Assembly: GCF_030247185.1 (NCBI RefSeq)
Contig: NC_080571.1
Span: 41,896,002-41,960,001 of the forward strand
Source: Malaya genurostris
Taxonomy: Eukaryota; Arthropoda; Insecta; Diptera; Culicidae
Length of the DNA: 64,000 nt
Reading direction: 5' to 3'
Part shown: one piece after another, positions 10,197-20,513 of the stretch
Numbering within the stretch: the stretch's first letter is position 1
Layout: each line of letters starts with the position of its first letter
Notes under the pieces: model-generated
The model's input: the letters and a program-made list of their open reading frames with translations, nothing else
What the model was told of the DNA's origin: nothing
The model's database searches: none
Program-made: the position numbers and the translations under genes

Positions 10197-10918
10197 ACAG
10201 ATCGGCTGAAAAGTTCGTATCGTTTCTATGAGAGGGCGCCACTAGAATTAAATCCATACCATTTTCAGTTAGTACCAACCTTCAAAAGATACGTGTATAA
10301 ATTTGACAGCTATCTGATTATTAGTTTGTGAGATATTGCATTTTGAGTGAAGCTACTTTTGTTATTGTGAAAAAATGGAAAAAAAGAAATTTCGTGTGTT
10401 GATGAAACACTACTTTTTGATGAAAAAAAGTGCCGCCGATACCAAAAAATGGCTTGATGAGTGTTATCCAGACTCTGCACCGGGCGAAGCAACAATTCGT
10501 AAGTGGTTTGCAAAACTTCGTACTGGTCATATGAGCACCGAAGACGATGAACGCAGTGGACGTCCAAAAGAGGCTGTTACCGATGAAACGCTTTGTGCAA
10601 AATGGGTGCCGCGTGAGCTCACAATCACAATGTCACCGTATTCTCCAGATTTGGCCCCCAGTGACTTTTTCCTGTTCTAAGACCTCAAGAGAATGCTCGC
10701 TGGTAAAAAATTTAGAAGCAATGAAGAGGTAATCGCTGAAACTGAGGCCTATTTTGAGGCAAAGGACAAATCGTACTACAAAAATGGTATCGAAAAGTTG
10801 GAAGATCGCTATAATCGCTGTATCGCCTCTGATGGCAATTATGTTGAATAATGAAAACGAATTTTGGCAAAAAAATGTGTGTTTCTATTAAATGATACGA
10901 ACTTTTCAGCCGAACTGT
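10197..10918 (+). mobile_element. Internally deleted mariner element
   Basis: The 722-bp element has TA on both sides (10195-10196 and 10919-10920) and terminal inverted repeats: ACAGATCGGCTGAAAAGTTC at the left, and ACAGTTCGGCTGAAAAGTTC when the right end is read inverted. It is about 0.55 kb shorter than a normal ~1.3-kb mariner, so it can only move if supplied with transposase from elsewhere. Confidence 0.93.
10375..10851 (+). pseudogene. mariner transposase remnant, catalytic core deleted
   Basis: The N-terminus keeps the DNA-binding helix-turn-helix region (RVLMKHYFLMKKS, EATIRKWFAKLRTGH, DDERSGRPKEAVTDE). The frame then jumps to a short CAKWVPRELT piece and again to SPYSPDLAPSDFFLF, the segment holding the third catalytic Asp of the DD34D triad. 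A stop follows and the C-terminal tail (DLKRMLAGKKF to NRCIASDGNYVE) continues in frame. Two internal deletions therefore removed the first two catalytic residues. Confidence 0.9.
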
Positions 10919-11191
10919 TATTTCATAGTACTTTTGATTTTCATGTCGTGTAAATTCCATTATTTTTTTCGGTGCGGGCTCGCAAGTCTAAAAATTTTAT
11001 CCGAAATGTTGGCAATCTGATTTGTCGTCTGCTCATTTAGACTGACACAGACACTTTTAACAGCCACTGTGCCGCCCATAAGCTGAATGTTACCACCCAC
11101 TTTCGAAGAGGTAACGCTCGCCGGTGGGCGGCACGGGTCCACTTTGCGAATCAATTATCAGCTAGTTCAGAAGATCGACCCATCGACTTAC
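10919..11191 (-). other. Flank downstream of the last identified exon; possible further exon
   Basis: A 61-codon open tract on the minus strand (about 11140-10960, with GGNIQLMGGTVAVKS and ending PHRKK) directly follows the donor at 11191. The only nearby AG, near 11141, would give a 50-nt intron and a phase mismatch, and the tract before it is not pyrimidine-rich. I cannot decide whether this is coding. Confidence 0.25.
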
Positions 11192-11364
11192 CTTCGTATA
11201 CAGTTCCTCGAGGTCATCGGCATTTGACAGTGGCCGCTGTTTATTTTTACCCCACGACGGCAGCGATCGCGTCCGGTAGGAAGTGCTACCAACCCCATCG
11301 TCATCGTTGTCATGTCGACCATCACCGCCTACTCGTCCGCCCGCGGAAGACGATTCGCTGATAA
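11192..11364 (-). CDS. Exon 5 (last identified): charged tail
   Basis: The acceptor CATACACGACCAG matches phase 1. The exon encodes Ser/Gly/Asp-rich sequence, GSTSYRTRSLPSWGKNKQ, then NADDLEELYTK. The donor AAG|GTAAGT at 11191 is a perfect consensus. If unspliced, the frame would stop after ten more codons at 11162. Confidence 0.75.
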
Positions 11365-13094
11365 CTGGTCGTGTATGAATTGAATGAACAGTAAAAGCGG
11401 GAGAGAGAAAGAGAGAGAGAAAACAATAACATTTATTTCGAGCATGCAGAAATGTCACCGGAGACTTGTTTTGTCCGGCGTAGAATTATTCAGAACTAAT
11501 TACATACTACGAAACCGCGGATACCTACCCCCGCTGGAAGCATACAGTGGATTAATGGCCCACATGGATTTGTGGTGCACCAATTGGCTTTGCTGCTGGT
11601 GGCGGTGGTGTTGCTGCTGCTGCTGTTGCTGTTGCGTTTGATGGTGATGCTGTTGGTGGTAGTGATGCTGCTGCTGCTGCATCTCTCTGCAAAAAGTGTA
11701 AATTTGATATCAAATAATCATGGCAAATTGTCACTTAATAATTAATGCGGACGCATGGTGTTTGTTTTTTTTTCTAAAAAACAAATTATCCATCTCCGAT
11801 TAAATTCAGCTGGAACACGTCGCTCACCTCTGTTGATGCTGCTGTTGTTGTAGTGCCTGTTGCTGAGCCGGATGCATGTATTGTGTCAATTGTTGATGCT
11901 GTTGCTGTTGTTGCTGCTGCTGATTGTAATACTGTTGTAGCGTTTGCTGATGATTCTGTGCATATTGATTACTCTGTTGTTGTTGCTGCTGTATGTGAGC
12001 GTAATGAGCATGATATTGTTGTTGTTGTTGTTGTTGATGCTGTTGCTGCTGTTGTTGCTGATGGTGAATGCATTGATGGTGATGCTGGTACTGTTGCTGC
12101 TGTTGATGATATTGATGAGCGTACTGCGGTGAATTCCCGTATTTACCGTGATGCCCAGCAAGTTGATTGGTGCTGTTACTGCCACTGCTGCCTGGATGAC
12201 ACGAGATTGCGTTCGATGAGCCCGGACAATTCTGCTGATTGGAGTGATGATTGCTGCCACTACTGGTTCCACTGCTACTGCTTGTAGGGGGAGGAGGTGC
12301 ACTGTACTGTGGTGGACATATACCGATCGACAAGGGCATCACTAGCTGGTTAGAATCACTGGTTCGAGATTTCGGCACGATTGTATTGTGAGATACTGCA
12401 ATTGGAATAAAACGTAAGAATCGAGTTCGTAGAAGATACTGATTTTATCCGCAAAACCACTGACCAGTGCTTCCGGTGTAGTAACTGGAGGCAAGTAGTT
12501 TTCGTGTCCTCGGTTGTAGCCAACAGCAGAAAAATAAAGTCGCTAAAATCACGAGCAGTATAACTATGGTCCCGATCAGAATCGCCCAAATCAGCGTCGG
12601 TAAGCCCCAGATTGACTTCGCCGCGGTGGCCTCAATCGGATACATCCGGGCGGTTAGCGTCACCGACTGCTGGTAAAGACCATTGGAACTGTTGAACAGT
12701 TGAACGTCCTCTGGCCCTGTAGGAAAGATAAATTAAAGTAAAAGAAATAATTAACTAAGTTTCGGAACGCCATAAGTTAGGTGTATTCAAAGCATCCCCT
12801 GAAGATAACAAACTTTTCCAAAAAATGATATACACCGAAAACTGGCAAACATCGTTCATTACCTGGCAGCACCACAAATTCATCCACGGGCGATGTTATG
12901 AGTGTTGGTATTGGGCTGGGGGAGACGATGGCTACCGTCGAGGAGGTGACATTGAAGGCGTCTAACAGCACTTCCGTAGGCGACAAAGATGCCGGCACCG
13001 GCGCCACCGGTACAAAGGGACTCAAAGAGGAAGTGTGAAGTTTGTCGAACATATTCAACGCATTAACGCTGGCTACGTAACCAGACGACGTCAT
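11192..13094 (-). CDS. Single-pass membrane protein with Gln/His-rich cytoplasmic tail (5 exons, partial)
   Basis: Five exons (13094-12863, 12716-12465, 12395-11828, 11686-11529, 11364-11192) join in phase 1,1,2,1 and give exactly 461 open codons. Residues 1-113 have two N-glycosylation sequons (Asn48, Asn86) and no clear signal peptide. A ~29-residue hydrophobic span at about 116-144 (LIWAILIGTIVILLVILATL) is followed by Arg/Lys, so the N-terminus is probably outside and the tail inside. The tail holds Pro/Ser, then long Gln/His runs (about 215-390), then a charged end with DDLEELYTK. The final exon ends at a perfect AAG|GTAAGT donor, so more C-terminus must exist. The real start may be further upstream, since an acceptor at 13125 keeps the frame open. 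The family is not recognised; a cell-surface receptor or adhesion protein is only a guess. Confidence 0.8.
11529..11686 (-). CDS. Exon 4: continuation of the Gln/His tail
   Basis: The acceptor is ACACTTTTTGCAG and the donor GGGG|GTAGGT (phase 1). The translation keeps Gln/His runs, then gives SMWAINPLYASSG, a more ordinary segment. Confidence 0.8.
11828..12395 (-). CDS. Exon 3: Pro/Ser then Gln/His-rich tail
   Basis: The acceptor is TATTCCAATTGCAG and the donor AGAG|GTGAGC (phase 2). The exon opens with about 30 Ser/Pro residues and continues as Gln runs of up to 8, mixed with His and Tyr. CAG and CAA codons alternate, which usually slows repeat instability. Confidence 0.85.
12465..12716 (-). 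CDS. Exon 2: juxtamembrane and transmembrane segment
   Basis: The acceptor CTTTCCTACAG and the donor ACTG|GTCAGT keep phase 1 on both sides. It encodes sequon Asn-Ser-Ser, the ~29-residue membrane span, two Cys at its inner edge and the basic PRTRK stop-transfer. Confidence 0.85.
12863..13094 (-). CDS. Exon 1 (first identified) of the membrane-protein gene
   Basis: Starts at ATG 13094 or, if spliced, at 13124 after CGCTTTCAG. It ends CCAG|GTAATG (phase 1). It encodes a Ser/Pro/Val-rich ectodomain with sequon Asn-Val-Thr. Confidence 0.7.
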
Positions 13095-13124
13095 TGTACG
13101 GTCGGATAAGTGCAGGCCTGAAGC

Positions 13125-13940
13125 CTGAAAGCGAATGCTTATTCAAGTGCAGGCTACGCCACGTGTGAAATCGAAAAAAGATTGGCGACGTCGACGTCGA
13201 ATGAGCTGTTTTTTTTGAGTTTCACTTGTTGCTGGCGCGATTACTTAATTCAAATTCTGGATTTACATTTTCAATCCACCCGTCGCTGCACTTTTCCTGC
13301 TATTATTATTAGATTACCGATAGTCTCTACCTGGAATCAGGTGTTGAGCGATCCAATCATCGGGTGAGACATTTTTACTATATTCGTAATCGGTTTATTG
13401 TAATCATCCTACACGGTCAGTCGGAATCCATTGCGAAAAAAAACGTGAAGCACTGTTGGCTTACTATCAACGTACTTCGTGAAGCAGAAACGCTCACTTG
13501 AATTAGCAATTTTCCTCGTTTGGGAACACACTAACAGGCGCAACAAAAAAAATCAAGACTCCATGTATGAATGTAAACGCAAATAGTGATTTCATTTTCG
13601 TTTCCCTATTCTGTTGACTACAGAGAGGAGTAAAATATACTTGCCAATGGATTTTTTGGCAAACTTGAAGCGAATGGGACAAGTTATTTGTCATGATACA
13701 ATAACGAGCGTAGTAAGCTACTGTTGTTACTTTAAATATCCAGTTAACTAAACTCAATTCATTTTTTTTTATTCATTCTAGGCTTACGATATGACGTAAA
13801 AGTCGCCATCAACACAGTTTCTGCTTTTTATCACTGCTACATACCTAATTCACCGAATCTGGCGCGTATAAAAGAAAGAGGGGAGGGGCTGGCTGTTAGG
13901 GGTTTAATCTCCTTCCGAAACATAAAAAAAAGGTTATGAA
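13125..13940. other. Upstream flank or intron of the membrane-protein gene
   Basis: No coding exon is recognised. A plus-strand TATAAAAG occurs at about 13867, without a convincing initiator 30 nt further on. Confidence 0.4.
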
Positions 13941-13944
13941 AATT

Positions 13945-15903
13945 CTTCTCCATAAATATGACGAATTTCGCGCCAACTCGAACAAATGTTAGCAGCACCC
14001 TCTCTTATTTGAATAATGCTTCCTGGACATGTACACTTTGTCCCAGAAAGTCTCTTTCCAAAATTGATCGAGACTGTCTTTTGAAAAGGGTTAAACATTT
14101 TTAATTATTTTTCTCAAATAGTAATTGTCGTAAATGATAAAAGTTTTATACTATTGATTTTTACATGATCAGTAAAAGTTTTCAATTAAAACACTGAAAA
14201 AATCCTTATCAGTCCTACACTGAAAAAATTTGATTTTAAGAATTAAAAATCGATTTACAAAACAACACCATCATTGATTTTGATAAAATTTTGTTCCAAG
14301 ATTGGTGATTAAGGTGAAATGTAGCGGAATGCAAAAATCGTGTTTTTGATCAATTATTCAAAAATTAGACCGATTTTCGAGAAACCAAAAACACTTAAGT
14401 TTTCGAAATCAAATTTATCATAACTAAGTATTCTTAGAATTTTGAAATTTTGCTTTGGCGAGCCATAATTGGTTTTTGAAATGTATAAACATATACTGTT
14501 CCGTTATACGGGGGTGATTTTAGAACTGAAAAGTAGTGTTTGTAGCAGAATTTCACAAAGAATCTGAAAATGCAACTCAAAATTATAAAATATTAGCTAA
14601 AACAACCGAAATTGGAAAAAGTTTACGTAAACTTTTCCGCATTTTTTTTTATTGATTGCGCGCTGCTGTTTCGTATTGAGGTGGTGTGAGAAATGCACGG
14701 TGGGCACGGTGGCATTATATCGTGAGCAAAAATTACATATAAAATTATGACGCGAATTTATGCACCATTGGGTTTTGTGTTGAAATAAAAACGAGTTGAA
14801 TACAATAGAATGGGTATTGTAAGAAATTGTTTATTTTTTAAGTAACTGTCATTTATAATGCTAATAATGTCCAATTCTGTTGAGTTCAATGCATTGCAAG
14901 GTCTTGGTATTAGGTTTATTGTTGAATATGACCATTTGTTTCAACAGATTTCGCAGACAAGGAGTGGCGGAACCGTATTGGGAGAATACTAAATCCACAC
15001 CAGGAAAATGTCTGGGTGTGGAAGTCTTGGAATTACATTCCTTTTGAGAAATTTGGCTTTTCTGTTTTAACAGACTTCGCAGCCGACTCATAGCATAGCT
15101 TCGATTACACGGCTAGTGCTACGATCCTATTGACACAACAGAAATAATACTTTCTACTTATTCGAAGATAATAATGAAAGTCAATTAGAATGGAATATAT
15201 TGGCATTGAATGTATTCGATAAGTAAATTCAACCGCGCTCTATCATTCGAGTCAAGTAAATACTTTTACGTAAATTCTATCTCATCGGCGGGAAGGGCCT
15301 GGTGAACGACTGGAAAAGATATCGAAAATACTTGAATGTTATCTCGTCTTCAATCGTTCTTTTGAAGGAGAATCCATGCTTGCTACTAAACTCAGACATA
15401 TACATGGTTAGCAAGTTGGTCAATACATTTACATAAAACATGTTAATCATTCATAATTACTCATGATTTATAGCTCTAGTGTAAGAGTAATCACTAACAA
15501 TAATGATTGAATTAGCATGCCAATTGAAAAAGTGTTTTGCAAATAGCATTAACTTTACGTCTGCTTTACGGTTCAAATTGAACTGTTTAAGTTTGCACTA
15601 AGCAGTTCAATTTGAACTGCTCTGCACTGACGAGTCTAAGACGAAACGTAAAGAAAAGTAAAAACGGTTCTGTGCCCAAAGCACAAACTTTGGATAACCC
15701 CTAAATGAAAAAAGAAGTTTAAAAAAGTTTATCCCTTTTCAAAAGACAGTCTGGATCAATTATAGAAAAACAAAGTATGCAATGTGACATTTTAGGACAA
15801 AGTCTAAATGCCCAGAAGGTTTCATTCAAATCTGAGAAAATTCTCCCAACTGCGAATGTGATTTAGTGCGAAATTCGTCATATTTAAGTCAATATAAAAT
15901 GAA
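13945..15903. mobile_element. 1.96-kb element with ~170-bp inverted ends
   Basis: The left end (13945-14103) and right end (15708-15903) are inverted copies. Landmarks are ATATGACGAATTTCGC at the left and GCGAAATTCGTCATATTTAA at the right, and TTTTGAAAAGGGTTAAAC against GTTTATCCCTTTTCAAAAG. No transposase is recognised inside, so this is a non-autonomous TIR or foldback element. Confidence 0.7.
14861..15091 (-). CDS. Unrecognised 76-residue ORF inside the inverted-end element
   Basis: The protein has a self-similar look: RLRSLLKQ near the start and CLRNLLKQM later, separated by PRHFPGVDLVFSQYGS. No family is recognised. It may be chance, a decayed transposon piece or a small real protein. 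It lies between the inverted ends, so it would travel with the element. Confidence 0.2.
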   Translation of the reverse strand: MSRLRSLLKQKSQISQKECNSKTSTPRHFPGVDLVFSQYGSATPCLRNLLKQMVIFNNKPNTKTLQCIELNRIGHY

Positions 15904-16094
15904 CGATTTTCTACAAACGACTTTATCCAGAAATATGTCTATGCGTATGATAATTAATCATCATGTACCGAATAGATAATTTCCCCGAAAGAAAATATCA
16001 TATAGAACATAAATATCGCTTATCCCTAAATATGATTTAAAAAACCGTACATACGATCCCAAGTAGCAATCTGCAACAAGTTCTGATACGACTA

Positions 16095-17382
16095 ACGGGT
16101 GGCAACTAAAATTTTGGAATTTTTTTCTCAAACTGTCAAAAAAAAGACAAACATACTTGGAGAAAATCTGATTTATTGAAATTAAAGATACATTGTTCAT
16201 TGTTGAAAAAAAAATAGTGAACATTTGAAAACGGTCCGTAATTGGATGTTCGGCGAAGCTTCCGTTTGATGTCGGAACAGGAGCGTTGTACGGCCTTCAT
16301 GTCAACTTTGCGAATGCATCTCTTGATTCTACCAATCAACTGTTAGCAATTCGTGGCTCTCCAGTTATTTTTGTACACCAAGGAGCTCAAACCCCCGAAG
16401 AAATCTTCGATTGGGCGACACTGAGGTAGACTTATCGGGTTGTGGTTTTTGGGTACAAATGGGATCGAATGGGTATTCAGGAACGATTGTTTTTTGGCGC
16501 AATGCCATGACGTTTTATCCGGCCAAAACACGTATTGTCCATCAGCATGATGTTTTTGAAAAAACGGGATCAAAGCTTTTTACAAACATTCGTTCTGGTA
16601 CACATCTTAATTGATTGCCAACCCAGATGGCTTGAACCATGGCTTAGAAATACCTTTCTCGGAAATGGCAATGTACAGCATCACTTTCTGTTCAAACTTA
16701 TGTTTAAACTAATATTTTATGATCGGATGTACAGTAGAACTATCCGTTGAATAGTATCGATCGTTTGCGGGAATCTGCGTTTTCGAAAGAGGGAAGTAAC
16801 TTTCGTCGTCCAAAACAAAATTTTTTTTCGGTAACATTTTTAATTAACTAGCGACATTGGGAATTCAGCGTTGAAATCTGTGCGTACTTATTTTCCGGGG
16901 CTCGTGTCTTCTTTCAGTACTTTATTCCGAGTCTTTTCAATGTTTGGCAGAACAGTTGAACTTTTTTGCGGCATCCTTTTGGCTCAGTGAATCCTTGTTG
17001 TTGAAGGCCCGAGAAAGAGAACGAAGTCCTTTTGCGTCCATAATTTTAGCTGCTCTTCCACTACCTTCCTTACGAGCAGTTGTTGGGCATCTTAGGATAT
17101 TGTAAACTATCGAAGCCGCAACATTTTTTCTTTTAAAATGTTTTACCGTATACTATTTGCCGAGATTTCTGTGCAGTTCGTAGAACTGTACAATGCGCTC
17201 GCGAAATACTTCTTGTTTCGACGGCATTTTGAGCAAAACTGAGCAAGCATGAACAAAACAGAAAATACTAGCAGAAAGTGGAGAAAGAGAGCTAACACAT
17301 ACACACTCTTAGTTCTCTCCGAGCGCGTTTGTTGTTGAGCACACAGGCCTCGAAAAATTCCAAAATTTTAGTTGCCACCCGT
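16095..17382 (-). mobile_element. Tc1/mariner-superfamily element, 1288 bp, with 30-bp perfect TIRs
   Basis: TA flanks both ends (16093-16094 and 17383-17384). The terminal repeats begin ACGGGTGGCAACTAAAATTT and match over 30 bases without error. The length is normal for a complete Tc1/mariner relative. Confidence 0.93.
16270..17227 (-). pseudogene. Transposase of the 1288-bp element, broken by stops and frameshifts
   Basis: Reading from ATG 17227 (MPSKQEVFRERIVQFY), the frame has an early stop at about codon 25 and several later shifts. Recognisable pieces are VLDDESYF (first catalytic Asp region), YVFWPDKTSWH (second Asp region), RPIEDFF (third acidic residue, Glu) and IGRIKRCIRKVDMKAVQ near the end. 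The spacing suggests the DD37E-like or related branch rather than mariner DD34D, but the branch is uncertain because of the indels. Confidence 0.8.
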
Positions 17383-17930
17383 TATACATAGCTATGAATA
17401 TTAAACCATAAGTTACTTAGAAGTAGTTAGGCGAGAAAAATTCAATGTCTTTTATAAGATGGTGTTCTAGATTCACAATCGAATGTATTCTACTGTTTTT
17501 ACAGCCATCAAAATGTTATTCTAAGAACAACAAAAATATAACAAACAAACAATACATGGAACAATATTAGAATTTTCATAATACATTTATTCAAAATAAC
17601 AACTAATAAGAATTTAGTGTACATGGATAATTTTGAGCATGTAGGGTAATTTCATAGTTTATTTTTTATATCTATATCTATAAACAGATTTTGATCGGTG
17701 GCGCTCCACAAAACACTTAATTAGAATTAGTGTTGAGAACGAACCGTGATTTCAAAAATCGCGACAAGTGATATTCTGACAAAATGAATCATCAATCAGA
17801 AAACTGACTGAAGAAAAGTTCACTACTGATTTGCAACGCGATTTTTACTGAAACTGATCTCACGTGGCAAAATATTAGTTGTGAAAAGTTCTCAAGCGAA
17901 TATTCTCCTCGAAGGAACCGGAAGACGGAT
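17383..17930. other. Intergenic
   Basis: No gene is recognised. The tract at 17750-17830 (phrases such as CAAGTGATATTCTG, AAAACTGACTGAAG) resembles text near 59.9-60.1 kb. Confidence 0.35.
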
Positions 17931-17934
17931 CCGG

Positions 17935-18125
17935 ATGAAATTCAGGAATTCCGCATGCGACCACGAGGTCTTTCGTTTGAATCCAAGTTTGTCAACTTCA
18001 GCTATCTCCGAGAAAACCTAGTGAGATTATTTGACACATACACACAGACATTGCTCAGCTCGATGAACTGAGCCGAATGCTATATGACACTTGGCCCTCC
18101 GGGCCAATTTTTGCTAGTCAATTTT
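17935..18125 (-). repeat. Dispersed repeat, half copy of the GT-containing family
   Basis: It contains TCTTTCGTTTGAATCCAAG, GCTATCTCCGAGAAAA, ACACATACACACAGACA and a CGATGAACTGAGCCGAATG block. The same order, with divergence, is seen inverted at 23.5 kb and direct at 24.8-25.1 kb. Confidence 0.65.
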
Positions 18126-18494
18126 TAAAGTGATAGCATAACCTTTCTATATGAGAGAAGCAAAACGTATTTTTTTCAAGAAAAAACTATCCAATATCCC
18201 AATCCGCAATATTATTACCTGTCGTAACCTTCAATACATGAAACATCTTTATCGTTTTTCAAACAATAGCATTTTTTTATTTTGAGTTCGGCCCTTTATT
18301 CATTTTAAACCCAACTCAGTTCGCAAATATCTTGTGATTTTACATCTCCAAAGATGCACATAATTGGTGCGTCGAATTTCACACAAATCTGTATTCAAGA
18401 ACATGTGAAATGGTGCGATTCGAAAATAACATGGTTTGAAACCGAATGAAATTAAAAAAAAAAACAAAAAGTCAATAACGACAGTGCGACTTGA

Positions 18495-19728
18495 GCTTAA
18501 GCTTGAGCGAGCACCCCTGGTTGCTACTCCGTTACTGATCAGGATTAGCTGAAATTGTACAGGGAATTTCTAGATGATCCAATTCTGGTAACCCCGTATA
18601 TACTACTGCGCACTCTACAAGTGTCACGGGAGAAGGATATTTGTTAGTATAAATTTCAGTAATGGTAGTATTCACGCGCGACTCAGTATGTTCCGGTTTC
18701 AAGATGTTCGGATGCACCGCTAAACTTACTGACTTCCCGAGTGAACGTTTCAACAATATCCGACACTGAAGTCCCGGGAAGTTAGAATAAATAAACAAAA
18801 TAAACGAGTGAATAGGATTTTGACATAATAGTTGATTCATTGCATTGACATATTCTACACAGTTTTTAAAAAAACATTTTAAATCACCAAACAAAGGTCA
18901 AAAGATTTCACGTGCGACTTGATTTTTAATTATTTCTGCTTCATTATTTTAATTATTTATCAAAATTATTAATTGGTTATATTGGTTGATCTGGGCAGCC
19001 GGCTACCGAGAGAAAATTATTAATTTATCAAACAAACAAGTATTTTTTACTATTTATTCAATATACCGATATATGTTATCTCTGTTATTAGCATCGCAAT
19101 ATTAACGAATTTCCGCAATAGTTGATTTTTATCATTCAGTTTATAATCTTGAAAGACAAGCAATAACATAAAAGAAGAAAACATATCAAATAAAACTTCT
19201 ATCCAAAGCTAGTCGCAAATTGGTAAGTTGATTGAAGTGGTAATTTAGTAAAATAGAGCAATAAGAAGTGAAACGTTGAAAATATCTCTCGGTTGATTTT
19301 TCAATAGGGCGTATAAGCAAGCGACAGTTTCTCTTTGTTTACTTTCTCTTCTATTAATTACCAAGCGATTCCCACGTTTATCACTCAACTCTTTGCATGA
19401 AATGATACCCGAAACTTTCGACTTTCAAACAGAATAGTGATATCAAAGAAAATCTTTTTAATCACATCACAATAATCGAAAGAGAGAGTGATTAAAGAGA
19501 AACTGTCACTTGCTTATACGCAATACGCCCTATTGGAAAATCAACCGAGATCTAATAACTGAAAGGAAAAAGAAACTACTGCAATTGTCGCCTTTTACGA
19601 CATGGAAGCACGAACCCAGTGGATCTATTCTTGGCTCATTTTTTCCACACGGCATCTAGGCTGGTACTGTCCGGAGAGAGCTAATATGTAGGTACTATCA
19701 ATCTCCTAGTGGACGCCAGCCTCTTCAC
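18495..19728. mobile_element. Unidentified 1.23-kb insertion with 19-bp target duplication
   Basis: Flanks 18476-18494 and 19729-19747 read TAACGACAGTGYGACTTGA, with a single C/T difference. The insert starts GCTTAAGCTTGAGCGAGCAC and ends CTAGTGGACGCCAGCCTC. It contains a minus-strand 120-residue open frame (18894-18532) that I do not recognise, and a separate small MITE at 19291-19552. The duplication length suits a LINE/SINE-type insertion, but no RT is visible. Confidence 0.6.
19291..19552. mobile_element. Small MITE with ~55-bp inverted ends
   Basis: The left arm begins TCTCGGTTGATTTTTCAATA and continues AGGGCG, TATAAGCAAGCGACAGTTTC. The right arm is the inverse (GAAACTGTCACTTGCTTATA, then GCCCTATTGGAAAATCAACC). 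The ~150-bp centre has no coding. Confidence 0.8.
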
Positions 19729-19958
19729 TAACGACAGTGTGACTTGAACCGAGAAACATTAGATCACAAAATACGTCCCTTAATCGACTGAGTCACAGAA
19801 GCACATATCTGCTTTATGAATATTTGATACATGCCCAAACAGCGTCAGCAAATTATACTCGGAGTTTAAAAAATTCTGCACGAATGGAATATTGCGTCAT
19901 TTGACAAATTAAGTTTTTGTAAATTGTAAAATTGTAAAATTCGTATTTTTTTTCTGTG

Positions 19959-20289
19959 TATCATTTACTTCCTTTAGATCTGCCTCTAGCAATTTGAGTT
20001 TTAATAAAAGAGATGTCATAAAACGAACAAAACTGGAATTATTTGTAAGAACATATTAAATAAAAAAAATCATGTAATTTAATGTCGTTTTGGTTTTTAG
20101 TGTTGTACTGGTGCAGTGTAGCACCGACTATACTCGCTCCGATTTGGGTGTAATCAAGGCATCCTTTCCTGCCATTACACCGGTGTAGTGTCACCATTGA
20201 AAACGAATGAAGTGTATGATTCGCCGGTTATTCCATTAAATATTACATAATAAATCATATTTTAAAATAATATTTTAAGCGGACATGAT
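19959..20289. other. Intergenic
   Basis: AT-rich. A short GTGTAG/CACTAC-type inverted motif lies near 20115-20195 (AGTGTAGCACCGACTA and CACCGGTGTAGTGTCACC). No gene is seen. Confidence 0.35.
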
Positions 20290-20392
20290 AAATTAAGGGG
20301 CGGGTAGGGTCCAACATTTTTGCAAAATCATTTATTTTTTCTTCGTATTTTCTTATAGTGAAACATTTCAAAAATCGATTCAAAAAGAAAAA

Positions 20393-20513
20393 AAAATTCT
20401 ATTTAATTCCACTATATTTTAAAAGTCTTTACTAATGTTACGAGATAAAAAAAATAATTCCATTTAATTCCACTATATTTTAAAAGTCTTTACTAATGTT
20501 ACGAGATAGTAAC
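20393..20513 (+). repeat. ~60-bp tandem duplication
   Basis: ATTTAATTCCACTATATTTT plus the following AAAAGTCTTTACTAATGTTACGAGATA occurs twice in a row with only a few differences. Confidence 0.9.

Larger units (their letters stand above)
18308..19958 (-). mobile_element. MITE with tRNA-like boxes, copy 2, split by a 1.2-kb insertion
   Basis: The two halves (18308-18494 and 19729-19958) together make a full element: terminal CACAGAAAAAA next to TA (19959-19960), tRNA-like block (ACTCAGTCGATTAA, TCTCGGTTCAAGTC) and the conserved 3' half ending in CTTGTGATTTTACATC. The halves overlap by a 19-bp direct duplication beginning TAACGACAGTG. Confidence 0.75.

Noticed and set aside
11141..11191. 50-nt intron joining exon 5 to the tract at 10960-11140
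   Set aside because: The acceptor GCAAAG lacks a pyrimidine tract and the phases do not match the open frame.
11853..12287. Long plus-strand and other-frame ORFs (polyV, polyL, polyN) over the Gln/His exon
   Set aside because: They are complements or frame shifts of CAG/CAA repeats. Only the minus-strand frame joins neighbouring exons in phase.
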